Shown here in pieces: positions 17,924-26,464 of a stretch of 64,000 nucleotides of DNA. The position numbers and the translations under genes are program-made. Source of the DNA: Streptomyces clavifer (GTDB lineage Bacteria > Actinomycetota > Actinomycetes > Streptomycetales > Streptomycetaceae). The notes beneath the pieces were generated by a model. That model was given only the letters and a program-made list of their open reading frames with translations, was not told the origin of the DNA and did no database searches. The stretch is taken from NCBI GenBank assembly GCA_014651175.1, contig BMWJ01000017.1, positions 62,001 through 126,000 of the forward strand. The letters are read 5' to 3'. Positions within the stretch are counted from its first letter, which is position 1; each line of letters opens with the position of its first letter.

Positions 17924-17971
17924 GGGGCAAGCATGCCTGGGTGAACCTTCTAAAGTCAACGTTTGCTGTTT

Positions 17972-18652
17972 TTAGAGTTCCTCCGCTGCGGCATCGGTGG
18001 CATCGGCCACTTCGAGGGAGACGCAGCACCCTTGCGGAAGTGGGTCCATCGAGGCCTTCCAGTCCTGACCGCACGTCAACCCCGCCAGGAGACCCTCGAT
18101 TCCGGCCAGATTCATTCCGCAGACCAGGGCGGGGAACTGCTCTGCCAGCGCATGGAACGGGCAGTTGTTCAGCCGCAGTGTCCTGCCGTCCCAGAACGGC
18201 TCATAGCCGCGTGCGCGCAGGACCTCGAACGGTTCGGCCTCACCGTCCACGGTGCCACCCTCGGCCTCCCCGGCCGCCCTTGCCGCCGCCTGCAGTTCCC
18301 CGTCGAGCCCGGCCCGCTCCACCACCTCTGCCAGCAGGTGGCCCGCTGCGTCGTAGGCGCGAGGTGGCACGGAGACCGCAACCTCGTTCCGGGCCCGCCG
18401 GTACATCTTCGCCGGCCGCCCGGCCCCCGGACCGCTGCGCCCCGAAAGCCGCCGGAAGTCCACTTCGAGCAGCCCGGCCTCGACCAGCTTGTCCAAGTGG
18501 AACGCGGCCAGTGAACGGGAGATTCCTACGGCCTCGGCCGCCGCGTCCCGCCCCACATCGCCCGGAGTTCCGGCCACGTACCGATACAGTCCACGCCGCA
18601 CTGGTTCACCCAGCACGACCAACGCCTCGAGGGCGGCATCCTCGCTACTCAC
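17972..18652 (-). CDS. Winged-helix regulator with C-terminal cysteine cluster (SufR-like)
   Basis: 226 residues. An ArsR-like winged helix is at ~10-90 (LGEPVRRGLYRYV; GISRSLAAFHLDKLVEAGLL; GRPAKMY). The C-terminal part carries Cys164 (NNCPFH), Cys178 (VCGM), Cys194 (TCGQ) and Cys209/210 (GCCVS). The spacings of about 13, 15 and 14 residues resemble the Fe-S-binding cysteines of SufR, so redox or iron sensing is a reasonable inference. The gene starts with GTG at 18652. A TATAGAAT-like element at ~18661-18668 lies so close that the mRNA could be leaderless. The DUF3291 gene follows. Confidence 0.82.
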   Translation of the reverse strand: MSSEDAALEALVVLGEPVRRGLYRYVAGTPGDVGRDAAAEAVGISRSLAAFHLDKLVEAGLLEVDFRRLSGRSGPGAGRPAKMYRRARNEVAVSVPPRAYDAAGHLLAEVVERAGLDGELQAAARAAGEAEGGTVDGEAEPFEVLRARGYEPFWDGRTLRLNNCPFHALAEQFPALVCGMNLAGIEGLLAGLTCGQDWKASMDPLPQGCCVSLEVADATDAAAEEL

Positions 18653-19135
18653 GGCGCAATTCTATAACCAACGGTGATTGACATCTTGGCCGTCAGCGCG
18701 TCGGCGCAGCTTTCACGTGTTCAGCGGGGTTGGCGACGCGGGGGAGTGCAGGGCGGCCGGCAACCGATCATGAGGCCACGCCGATGTCATCCGTATCTCC
18801 GTACCAGCCGACGACCTCGGACCGCGGGTTCCGATGCCCACTCCGTGGAGTGGTCGCCCCATTCGATCGTGTGCGAGGGTCCGTTGAGGTAGTCGGCGTA
18901 CCCTTGCACCTTTTCAGGGCGGGCGGTGGGCGCGTCGGAGTTCCGGCTGCCGCGTCGGGTGGGCGCAGTACGCACTGTCCTCCGGAGAGCTTCACCGGCG
19001 GTGGTGGCGGGGGAGCGGCGACCTCAGCAAGCCTCATTCCGGCTGGGAAGCGGGGAAATAGGCGTTTTCTGATCTGTTCACCACGAGTCGGAAAGCCGCC
19101 TCGGGAACCGCGAGGCTCATTGCCCCGATCAGCCG
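18653..19135. other. Intergenic stretch with a possible degraded coding remnant
   Basis: No intact gene. On the minus strand two neighbouring frames (about 18770-18900) give protein-like pieces, YADYLNGPSHTIEWGDHSTE and, after a frameshift, VVGWYGDTDDIGVAS before a stop. I cannot name the family. It may be the tail of a decayed gene. Confidence 0.35.
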
Positions 19136-19573
19136 TCAGTTCTTCTTCAGCTCCTCGGCGAGCATCACAAGGATGCCGCTGGGGCCGCGCACGTACGTGA
19201 GCTTGTAGACGTCCTCATAGGTCGCCACACCGCGAAGCGGACGGCATCCGTGCTTTGCGGCCGTCTCGAGGGCTTTGTCGATGTCGTCGACTGAGAAAGC
19301 GATGCGATGCATGCCGATCTCGTTGGGACGAGTGGGCTTCGTCTCGATCGCCTCGGGGTGGATGTATTCGAAGAGCTCGAGGCGACCGTGGCCGTCCGGA
19401 GTCTGGAGCATCGCGATGTTGGCGTGATTTCCGTCGAGGCCGACGGCGGTGTCGGTCCACTCGCCACTGACCGTGTCACGGCCGACGACAGTGAGTCCGA
19501 GGTCGGTGAAGAACGAGATCGCCGCTTCGAGGTCACGAACGGCGATGCCGACGTTCTCAAGTTTGATGGCCAT
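19136..19573 (-). CDS. VOC (glyoxalase/bleomycin resistance) superfamily protein
   Basis: 145 residues from ATG 19573; an ATG three codons upstream is equally possible. Two beta-alpha-beta-beta-beta units are visible: KLENVGIAVRDLEAAISFF at the start and MHRIAFSVDDIDKALETAA in the middle. Likely metal-ligand positions are in GRLELFEYIHP and SGILVMLAEE. The closest look is methylmalonyl-CoA epimerase or a glyoxalase-type lyase. The longer frame to 19723 has no ribosome site. It stands alone, converging with nothing, and its substrate is unknown. Confidence 0.78.
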   Translation of the reverse strand: MAIKLENVGIAVRDLEAAISFFTDLGLTVVGRDTVSGEWTDTAVGLDGNHANIAMLQTPDGHGRLELFEYIHPEAIETKPTRPNEIGMHRIAFSVDDIDKALETAAKHGCRPLRGVATYEDVYKLTYVRGPSGILVMLAEELKKN

Positions 19574-19875
19574 GCGTCGCATGTTACCGAGCCCGGCCGA
19601 GCGGGTGCTTCCGCAAGGAACCAGCTGAGTACCCGGGTGCTGTCGATGGCTGCCGTGCCCCGTCCACCGGGCGTCCTGAGCTCCTCCAGGTTCTGTGGTG
19701 CCCCTTCGGTCACGAGATGGCACACCTGAAGATCGCGCACTTTGAGCGGTCTTCCGCCGCCGTCACCCGCGTTACCGACATCCTCGACGCGCCACCCGGT
19801 TCCTCACCCTCCGCTGGTCACGGACGCTCCCTCGCTTACAAGTGCGTCCGATGTGCAGCGATGCCGTGCTCTTCG

Positions 19876-20436
19876 TCAGTCGGCTTCCGTCAAGGCGGCG
19901 TGCGCGGCGGCGAGGATCTCCCCGGAGAGCGGAGAGCCCTTGGTGGCCCGGGACAGGACCAGTGCGCCGAACAGGGTGCAGAGGCGGACGATGCCGTCCT
20001 GGTCGTCGGTGGTGAGGAAGTGGGTGAAATCGGCCACGCCTTCGGTGTAGACGCGACGGGCCTCGCGCCCCTCGCCGTCGCGCGCGATGTCTGTGGCGAG
20101 TGCGGCGACCGGGCAGCCGTCCGCCGGGTCGTCGCGGTGCTCGACGGAGAGGTATGTATCGATCAGCGCCTGCTGGGCGGCCTCGCGCTGCCCGTCGTGC
20201 CGTTCGAGCCCGACGCTGTGGTGTCGGGCGAGCTCGGTGAAGGCGTGGGCGGTGGCCTCGTCGACGAGTGCTTCCTTGGAGGCGAACTGCTTGTAGAAGG
20301 CGCCGTGGGTCATGCCGGCCGCCTTCATCAGGTCGGCGACGCTGACCTGTGTGCCCTGCTCCCGGAACAGCCGGGATGCGGTGTCCACCACCCGCCTGCG
20401 ATTTTCCTCCGCCTGTGCCTGCGATACGCGGCCCAT
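19876..20436 (-). CDS. TetR/AcrR family regulator of the adjacent oxidoreductase operon
   Basis: 186 residues from ATG 20436, which has GGGAGG five bases upstream; an in-frame GTG at 20442 is an alternative. The HTH is RRRVVDTASRLFREQGTQ, then VADLMKAAGMTHGAFYKQFASKEAL. The C-terminal domain with DGCPVAALATDIARDG is typical of the TetR subgroup that guards oxidoreductase genes. It is divergent from an SDR gene, with an inverted repeat at 20485-20506 between them, so autoregulation and control of 20551-24389 are likely. Confidence 0.87.
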   Translation of the reverse strand: MGRVSQAQAEENRRRVVDTASRLFREQGTQVSVADLMKAAGMTHGAFYKQFASKEALVDEATAHAFTELARHHSVGLERHDGQREAAQQALIDTYLSVEHRDDPADGCPVAALATDIARDGEGREARRVYTEGVADFTHFLTTDDQDGIVRLCTLFGALVLSRATKGSPLSGEILAAAHAALTEAD

Positions 20437-20484
20437 GACCACCTCCCATTTGGATGTCGACTGGCATCTATCATAGACCCGTGT

Positions 20485-20506
20485 TTAGATTGGTTGCATA
20501 ATCTAA
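20485..20506. promoter_or_regulatory. Inverted-repeat operator between TetR gene and SDR operon
   Basis: TTAGATT, eight bases (GGTTGCAT), then AATCTAA: perfect 7-bp arms in the 114-base divergent region. AT-rich sequence in a high-GC context, in this position, is what a TetR-family operator looks like. Confidence 0.6.
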
Positions 20507-20550
20507 TTCGTCGCGGGTCGCCGATGGTGCCCGCCGGGTCAGGAGAAGTC

Positions 20551-21243
20551 ATGGAATTGCAGAACACGGTCGCGGTCGTCACCGGCGCCAACCGGGGCTT
20601 CGGGCGGCACTTGGCCGCCCAGCTCGTCGAGCGCGGCGCGAAGGTGTATGGCGCCGCCCGCCGCCCCGAGACGGTCGACGTGCCGGGCGTCATCCCGCTG
20701 CGGCTGGACGTCACGGACGAGGCGTCGGTACGGGAGGCCGCCCGCATCGCGTCCGACGTGACCCTGCTGATCAACAACGCGGGCATCTCCACAGGCGCGA
20801 CCCTGATCGGAGGCGACACGGACGAGGTGCGCCGGGAGATGGAGACCAACTTCTTCGGCCCGCTCGCCGCGACCCGCGCATTCGCCCCTGTCATCGAGGG
20901 CAACGGTGGCGGCACCGTACTCAACGTCCTGTCCGCCCTGTCCTGGTTCCATCCGGCCGCCCTCGGCTCCTATGCCGCGTCCAAGGCCGCCGCATGGGCG
21001 TTGACCGGGGCCACGCGCGAGGAACTGGCGCCGCGAGGCATCGCCGTCTCGGCGCTGCATGTCGGCTACATGGACACCGACATGGCCGCCGGCGTCCCCG
21101 CCGACCAGAAGGTCGCCGCCGCCGACGTAGCGGCCCAGGCGCTCGACGGCATCGAGACCGGCCTGCCCGAGATCCTCGCCGACGAGACCAGCCGGTACGT
21201 CAAGCAGAGCCTGTCCGCCACGCCCCAGCCGACCGCGGGCTGA
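20551..21243 (+). CDS. Short-chain dehydrogenase/reductase
   Basis: 230 residues from ATG 20551, with AGGAG five bases upstream. The frame is open far upstream (19717) only because it runs antisense to the TetR gene. The NAD(P) motif is TGANRGFG, NNAG is at ~80, and the active-site Ser/Tyr/Lys appears as LNVLSALSW, then SYAASKAA. Classical SDR length. It is the first gene of a four-gene oxidoreductase/hydrolase operon under the divergent TetR regulator. Confidence 0.88.
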   Translation: MELQNTVAVVTGANRGFGRHLAAQLVERGAKVYGAARRPETVDVPGVIPLRLDVTDEASVREAARIASDVTLLINNAGISTGATLIGGDTDEVRREMETNFFGPLAATRAFAPVIEGNGGGTVLNVLSALSWFHPAALGSYAASKAAAWALTGATREELAPRGIAVSALHVGYMDTDMAAGVPADQKVAAADVAAQALDGIETGLPEILADETSRYVKQSLSATPQPTAG

Positions 21244-21300
21244 CGCTCACCCCTCCACCCCGGCGCGACCGCCTTCCCGCCCCTCATGCAAGGACATCTC

Positions 21301-22356
21301 ATGCGCTATACGACCTTCGGACATCGGACCGGACTTCGCGTGTCCGAGTACGCGCTGGGCACCGCGAACTTCGGCACCGGTTGGGGCGCCGGCGCCGAGC
21401 CGGACGAGGCGCGCCGGATCTTCGACCGGTTCGCCGAGGCGGGCGGCACCTTCGTCGACACTGCGGACGGCTACCAGTTCGGCGAGTCGGAGGAATTGAC
21501 CGGAAAGCTGCTCTCCGCCGATCGCGACCACTTCGTCCTGGCCACGAAGTTCGCCCTCGGTGCCGCCCCGCAGCCGGACATATCCAAGACCGGCAACAGC
21601 CGCAAGAACATGGTCGCCTCGCTGGAGGCCAGCTTGAAGCGCCTGGGCACCGACTACATCGACCTGCTGTGGGTGCACTTCCCCGACGAGCTCACTCCGA
21701 TGGAGGAGCTCCTGCGCGGACTCGACGATCTGGTGAGCGCCGGCAAGATCCACCATGCCGCGCTGTCCAACTTCCCCGCCTGGCGCACCTCGCGCGCGGT
21801 GACCCTCGCAGACCTGAAGGGCTGGGCCCCGATCGTGGGCATCCAGCACGAGTACAGCCTCGTCGAACGTACCGCCGACCGCGAACTCCTGCCCATGGCC
21901 GAGAGCCTCGGCCTGGGCGCCGCCCTGTGGTCCCCGCTCGGCGGCGGACTTCTCACCGGCAAATACCGCAGTTCCGCCGAAGGGCGCCTGAGCGACCTTG
22001 GCATGGTCATCCACACCGAGAGCACCGGCCAGAAGACCGCCGTCGTCGACACCGTCCTGGCCGTCGCCGAGGAGACCGGCGTGACGCCCGCCCAGGTGGC
22101 GGTGGCCTGGGTACGCGAGCGTGCGGCCCGCTCCGTGGCCACGCTCGTCCCGATCATCGGCCCGCGCAACCTCTCCCAGCTCGACAGCTACCTCGGCGCC
22201 CTCGAGGTCCAGCTGACCGACGCGCAGTACACCCGCCTGACCGAGGTCAGCGCGGTGCCGCTCGGCGCGCCCCACGAGGGGATCGCCGCCTCCCTGGACC
22301 ACCTCAAGGGAGGTGCCGCCGACCGGATCACCACCCCGGTCGTGCCGATCGCCTGA
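21301..22356 (+). CDS. Aldo/keto reductase
   Basis: 351 residues from ATG 21301 with AAGGAC seven bases upstream. (beta/alpha)8 aldo-keto reductase: GTANFGTGWG near the start, catalytic Asp/Tyr in FVDTADGYQFGESEE, Lys in VLATKFAL and His in LLWVHFPDE. The C-terminal cofactor segment is VATLVPIIGPRNLSQLDSYLGA. Expected to reduce aldehydes or ketones with NADPH. Second gene of the TetR-linked operon, 57 bases after the SDR. Confidence 0.9.
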   Translation: MRYTTFGHRTGLRVSEYALGTANFGTGWGAGAEPDEARRIFDRFAEAGGTFVDTADGYQFGESEELTGKLLSADRDHFVLATKFALGAAPQPDISKTGNSRKNMVASLEASLKRLGTDYIDLLWVHFPDELTPMEELLRGLDDLVSAGKIHHAALSNFPAWRTSRAVTLADLKGWAPIVGIQHEYSLVERTADRELLPMAESLGLGAALWSPLGGGLLTGKYRSSAEGRLSDLGMVIHTESTGQKTAVVDTVLAVAEETGVTPAQVAVAWVRERAARSVATLVPIIGPRNLSQLDSYLGALEVQLTDAQYTRLTEVSAVPLGAPHEGIAASLDHLKGGAADRITTPVVPIA

Positions 22357-22498
22357 TGAGTGAACGCTGCCGAGGACGTACTGCGCCCGCGCCGCAGCAG
22401 GAAAAGCAACACAAACTGGTTCGAGAAGTACGGCGGCCATCCGGGATGCGCGCCGCCGAGATACCCGCCCCCCAGAAACGCTCTGCTAGGAGTACTCC

Positions 22499-23524
22499 GT
22501 GAAGGCCTTCGTCCTCGAGAGGTACGGCTCCCCCCTGCGGGAGGTCGAGATGCCCGTACCGGTCCCCGCCCCCCATGAGGTGCTCATACGCATGGTCGCG
22601 TCGGGCGTCAACCACGCCGACGAGCGGGTCCGCTCCGGCGAGTTCAAGGCAATCTTCCCGTTCCGGCTACCCAAAGTCATGGGTGGTGAGCTCTCCGGCG
22701 AGGTCGTCGAGGCCGGCTCCGCGGTACGCGACGTCGCCGTGGGCGACCACGTGTACGGCTATGTCGACTTGGCAGCCACAGGCACCTTCTCCGAATTCGT
22801 CGCGGTCGACGCCGCCACGATGGCACCCGTGCCCCGGTCGGTGAGCCTGGTCGAGGCCGCAGGGCTACCAGTCGTCGCGCTCACGGCCTGGCAGGCCCTC
22901 GTCGAGATGGGCAAGGTGAAGAAGGGCCAGACCGTCCTCATCCACGGCGGGACCGGTGGCGTGGGATCGGCCGCGATCCAGCTCGCCAGGCACCTGGGCT
23001 GCACCGTCGCCACCACCGTCTCGACGGCGAACATCGCTGCCGCCCAAGAGCTCGGTGCCGACATCGTCATCGACTACCGCCGCGACGACCTCGCGCAGAG
23101 CCTCGCCGGCACGCCCGTCGACCTCGTCCTCGACACCCAGGGCGGAGCCACGCTGAAGGCTTCTCTCGGTGTGCTGCGCCCCGGCGGCACCGTCATCGGC
23201 ATCACAGGCCCGCCCGACCCAGCCTTCGCGCGGCGCGTCGGTGTCAACCCGGTCGTCCGGCTCGCCATCCGGGCCCTGAGCGCCCGTACCCGCCGCCGGG
23301 CACGTGCGCTCAAGGTCACCTACCGGTTCTTGTTCATCACACCCGACAGCGCCGCGCTGCGGCAGGTCGCCGGGTTGGTCGACGACGGGGTGCTGCGCCC
23401 GGTCATCGACCGGGTGCTCCCATTCGGCCAGACCCCGCGGGCTCTCGATGAGGCGCTCGCCGGCGGCACACGCGGCAAGGTCCTGGTCACCACCGACCCG
23501 AAGGCGGTGACCAACCGTGGCTGA
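22499..23524 (+). CDS. Zinc-independent MDR family quinone oxidoreductase
   Basis: 341 residues from GTG 22499 with AGGAG eight bases upstream. Medium-chain dehydrogenase fold without zinc-ligand cysteines: MKAFVLERYGSPL start, GVNHADERVRSGEF, GVGDHVYG-like VAVGDHVYG, and the NADPH motif HGGTGGVGSAAIQLA. Resembles NADPH:quinone reductases and alkenal reductases. It follows the aldo/keto reductase by 142 bases and overlaps the next gene by eight bases. Confidence 0.88.
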   Translation: MKAFVLERYGSPLREVEMPVPVPAPHEVLIRMVASGVNHADERVRSGEFKAIFPFRLPKVMGGELSGEVVEAGSAVRDVAVGDHVYGYVDLAATGTFSEFVAVDAATMAPVPRSVSLVEAAGLPVVALTAWQALVEMGKVKKGQTVLIHGGTGGVGSAAIQLARHLGCTVATTVSTANIAAAQELGADIVIDYRRDDLAQSLAGTPVDLVLDTQGGATLKASLGVLRPGGTVIGITGPPDPAFARRVGVNPVVRLAIRALSARTRRRARALKVTYRFLFITPDSAALRQVAGLVDDGVLRPVIDRVLPFGQTPRALDEALAGGTRGKVLVTTDPKAVTNRG

Positions 23525-24389
23525 GTCCGACGTCCGCCCCCGCCCGACCACGTGGGCCACGGCGCCCAACCGCCGCATCGTCGTAGGTTCGCACACGCTC
23601 GTCTACCGCGACCTCGGCCCCGCGAGCGGTGTCCCGCTGGTCCTGCTCACTCACCTGGGCGCCACGCTCGACGAGTGGGATCCCCGATTCGTCGACGCGC
23701 TCGCCCGCGACCGCCGGGTCGTCGCGCTCGACCTCCCCGGGGTCGGTGGATCCACCGGCCGCGTCCCAGGCACCGTCGCCGCGATGGCGCGTTCGGCGGA
23801 GGGTTTCGTGGCCGCCCTCGGCCTGACCCGGATGGACCTGCTCGGATTCTCGCTCGGCGGCTTCATCGCCCAGCAGGTGGCCCTCGATGTGCCGGGACTC
23901 GTGCGTCGCCTCGTCCTGGCCGGAACCGGCCCCGCCGGGGGAGCCGGCATCGACCGTCCGACCGGTGGAGCCTACGTCTACTGGGACATGGCTCGTGCCG
24001 CGATGGCCCGCACCGATGCCAAGGAGTTCCTGTTCTTTCCCCGCACCCCCACGGGCAAGGCGGCAGCCGAGGCTTACCTCGCGCGCTTGCGCGAGCGCGT
24101 GATGGACCGTGACGCCCCCATCAGGCTGTCGTCCTTTCGCCGCCAGATCACCACCATCCGGGACTGGGGCCGGTCCGAGCCCCAGGACCTTGCCCGCATT
24201 ATCGCCCCGACGCTCATCGCCAACGGCGACCACGACCGCATGGTCCCCACCGACCTGTCCCACGACATGCACGCCCGCATCCCCGGCAGCACGCTGATCA
24301 TCTACCCAGGGGCCGGGCACGGCGGCGTCTTCCAACACGTCGACGAGTTCGTCGACGCCGTGCGAGCCCACCTCCACACCGACAGCTGA
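23517..24389 (+). CDS. Alpha/beta hydrolase
   Basis: 290 residues from a GTG at 23517 overlapping the previous stop by eight bases. The fold signatures are an oxyanion region LLTHLGATLDEWD, the nucleophile elbow GFSLGG (Ser ~104), the acid Asp in ANGDHDRMVP and the catalytic His in PGAGHGGVF. It is the last gene of the TetR-controlled operon; the set of reductases plus hydrolase fits detoxification of a reactive carbonyl or ester. Substrate unknown. Confidence 0.88.
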   Translation: MAESDVRPRPTTWATAPNRRIVVGSHTLVYRDLGPASGVPLVLLTHLGATLDEWDPRFVDALARDRRVVALDLPGVGGSTGRVPGTVAAMARSAEGFVAALGLTRMDLLGFSLGGFIAQQVALDVPGLVRRLVLAGTGPAGGAGIDRPTGGAYVYWDMARAAMARTDAKEFLFFPRTPTGKAAAEAYLARLRERVMDRDAPIRLSSFRRQITTIRDWGRSEPQDLARIIAPTLIANGDHDRMVPTDLSHDMHARIPGSTLIIYPGAGHGGVFQHVDEFVDAVRAHLHTDS

Positions 24390-24451
24390 CATCGGCTGCC
24401 CAGCGGCTCCTCCGCCCGCACCCTCGGCCTGGCTGACCTGGCCCTCCGCTG

Positions 24452-24690
24452 GGCATTGTCTTTCGGATCATGTTCGGAGCCGGATGGCGAGGGCCGCGAG
24501 CGTGATGTGGTGCCGGGGTGGATGTAGGCGCGGTTCTCGTAGCGGGTGGCGTGCTGGTGGGCTCGTACTGCTGTGGAGTCCACCAGCACGTCCCACCCGA
24601 TCCCGCCCTCGGCATCCTCGGCTGTCCGGATGCGGGACAACAGCATCTGCCGCGTTTCGGTCGGCCCGGTCGGCGGCGAGGGTGTAGAGG
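24452..24690 (-). pseudogene. IS5-family transposase remnant
   Basis: Reading leftward, RQMLLSRIRTAEDAEGG and WDVLVDSTAVRAHQHAT match the DDE-domain start of the transposase at 48611-49522. They are joined directly to its C-terminus (RYENRAYIHPGT, then after a frameshift LAALAIRLRT and a stop at 24468). The catalytic middle is deleted. The last ~20 bases resemble the right inverted repeat of the 48.5 kb element. Clearly inactive. Confidence 0.75.
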
Positions 24691-24743
24691 CCAATCCCGG
24701 GGCGTGACGCTCATACGCATTGGCCTGTCATGTGCGACGCGGG

Positions 24744-25418
24744 TCAGCGGCGGGGTAGCACGCCCAGGAGGGTTGCGGTCAGGGCCAGCTCCAGGTAGTC
24801 CTTCAGCTCCAGGTGGAAGCGGGCCAGGTCGGGTTCGGCCTGATAGGCCGCCTGCAGGCTGGGTGGGGGTGTGCTGTACGCAGACAGTGCGCCGGCCATG
24901 ACCATGGTTTGCAGGCTGAACAGTGTTGCGTTCTCGCCCAGCTCCGGCAGGTACTTCTGGATCAGGGCAGTCATGGTTGTCAAGCGTTCCAGGGAGGCGC
25001 GCTTGTAGCGGGCTACGACCTCGACGGAGACGTTGTGTTCCAGGACGCTGCCCTGCGCACCGAAGAGGTCGCACAGCACCACTCGGCCGGAAAGCGAGCG
25101 GCTGAGGATTTGGGCCACCGCTGTTGCCCGCTCGGCCATGGGTAGATCTTCGTCGGTGCCGGCGGCCAACTCGCCCGCCAGTTCCGTCAGCCACTCCTGC
25201 AGGAAGCGGTCCAGCAGATCTAGCAGCACCGCTTCGCGTGACTCGAAATAGCGCAGCACGTTCGGCTTCGCCAGTCCTACCCGGCGGCTGAGCTCATTCA
25301 GGGTGACCGCGGCCACGGGCATCTCGTCGAGCATCGCCGACGCCGTGTCGAGGATCGCCCGTCGGCGGATCTCCCGCTGCTCTTCGGTTCGCGCCCGCTG
25401 GAAAGTCACGAGCACCAT
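24744..25418 (-). CDS. TetR/AcrR family regulator
   Basis: 224 residues from ATG 25418; an in-frame GTG four codons in is an alternative start. The HTH reads RRRAILDTASAMLDEM, then LNELSRRVGLAKPNVLRYFESREAVLLDLL. A long C-terminal ligand domain follows. It is divergent from an SDR gene 98 bases away, and that region contains a perfect inverted repeat, so it most likely represses itself and the SDR gene. Confidence 0.88.
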   Translation of the reverse strand: MVLVTFQRARTEEQREIRRRAILDTASAMLDEMPVAAVTLNELSRRVGLAKPNVLRYFESREAVLLDLLDRFLQEWLTELAGELAAGTDEDLPMAERATAVAQILSRSLSGRVVLCDLFGAQGSVLEHNVSVEVVARYKRASLERLTTMTALIQKYLPELGENATLFSLQTMVMAGALSAYSTPPPSLQAAYQAEPDLARFHLELKDYLELALTATLLGVLPRR

Positions 25419-25436
25419 CCTAACTTAGGTACCACC

Positions 25437-25455
25437 GGTACGTTGACAACGTACC
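25437..25455. promoter_or_regulatory. Perfect inverted-repeat operator (TetR type)
   Basis: GGTACGTT-GAC-AACGTACC is a 19-base perfect palindrome with a 3-base centre. Related half-sites lie nearby: TAGGTACC at ~25426 and TACC-TTC-GGTA at 25485-25495. It lies between the TetR gene and the divergent SDR gene. Confidence 0.65.
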
Positions 25456-25516
25456 GAGAGTACTTTAACGTCAGCGGCACAAGATACCTTCGGTACGTAA
25501 ATGGTTGGAGCGCGAC

Positions 25517-26464
25517 ATGGGTGAGAAGTGGACGACGGCGAACATTCCGGACCAGCGCGGGCGGGTAGCCGTGGTGACCGGGGCCAACACCGGACTGGGG
25601 TATGAGACCGCCAAGGCGCTCGCCGAGCGCGGCGCGTCCGTAGTGCTCGCCGTGCGCAACGTCGAGAAGGGCGAGCAGGCCGCGGCCCGCATGACCGGCG
25701 ACGTGACCGTGCAGGCGCTGGACCTGACCTCGCTCGACTCCGTCCGGACCGCGGCGGCGGCGCTGCGGTCCCGGCTCGCCCGGATCGACCTGCTGATCAA
25801 CAACGCCGGCGTGATGTACACCCCGAAGCAGACCACCCGGGACGGCTTCGAGATGCAGTTCGGCACCAACCACCTCGGCCACTTCGCGCTCACCGGGCTG
25901 CTACTGGACCTGATGCTGCCAGTGCCGGGCTCGCGCGTGGTGACGGTCAGCAGCACAGGCCACCGCATCCGAGCCGCGATCCACTTCGACGACCTGCAGT
26001 GGGAGCGGTCGTACGGCCGGGCCGCCGCCTATGGTCAGTCCAAGCTGGCCAACCTGATGTTCACGTACGAGCTGCAGCGTCGACTCGCCGCGCACGGCAC
26101 CACCGTCGCGGTGGCCGCGCACCCCGGCATGTCCAGTACCGAACTCGCCCGCAACACCCCTGCGGCCCTCCGGCTTCCGCTCACCTGGCTTGCACCGCTG
26201 ATCACTCAAACGCCGGCGATGGGCGCGCTGCCGACCCTGCGCGCGGCCACCGACCCGGCCGCGCTCGGCGGCCAGTACTACGGCCCCGGCGGACGCAACG
26301 AGGTCAAGGGCCACCCCCGGCTGGTCACCTCCAGCCCCCAGTCGTACGAGGTAGCCGTCCAGCAGCGGCTATGGGGCGTCTCCGAAGACCTCACCGGGGT
26401 GGAGTTCCCCATCGTTCAGTCCAAGCAGTACGCGGTTCCCTCCGGATCGGCCACCACGAAGTAG
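25517..26464 (+). CDS. Short-chain dehydrogenase/reductase (retinol dehydrogenase-like)
   Basis: 315 residues from ATG 25517, with GGAG seven bases upstream; a TTG at 25505 is possible but less likely. NADP motif TGANTGLG; NNAGVMYTP; QFGTNHLGHFALT; catalytic Ser in VVTVSSTGH; YGQSKLANL with Tyr and Lys. The pattern matches the WW-domain/retinol dehydrogenase-like SDR group widespread in actinobacteria. Single-gene unit under the divergent TetR regulator. Confidence 0.88.
   Translation: MGEKWTTANIPDQRGRVAVVTGANTGLGYETAKALAERGASVVLAVRNVEKGEQAAARMTGDVTVQALDLTSLDSVRTAAAALRSRLARIDLLINNAGVMYTPKQTTRDGFEMQFGTNHLGHFALTGLLLDLMLPVPGSRVVTVSSTGHRIRAAIHFDDLQWERSYGRAAAYGQSKLANLMFTYELQRRLAAHGTTVAVAAHPGMSSTELARNTPAALRLPLTWLAPLITQTPAMGALPTLRAATDPAALGGQYYGPGGRNEVKGHPRLVTSSPQSYEVAVQQRLWGVSEDLTGVEFPIVQSKQYAVPSGSATTK

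Noticed and set aside
24298-25194. 298-codon minus-strand frame
   Set aside because: It runs out of frame through the TetR gene and the transposase remnant; only the short transposase-like part is meaningful.
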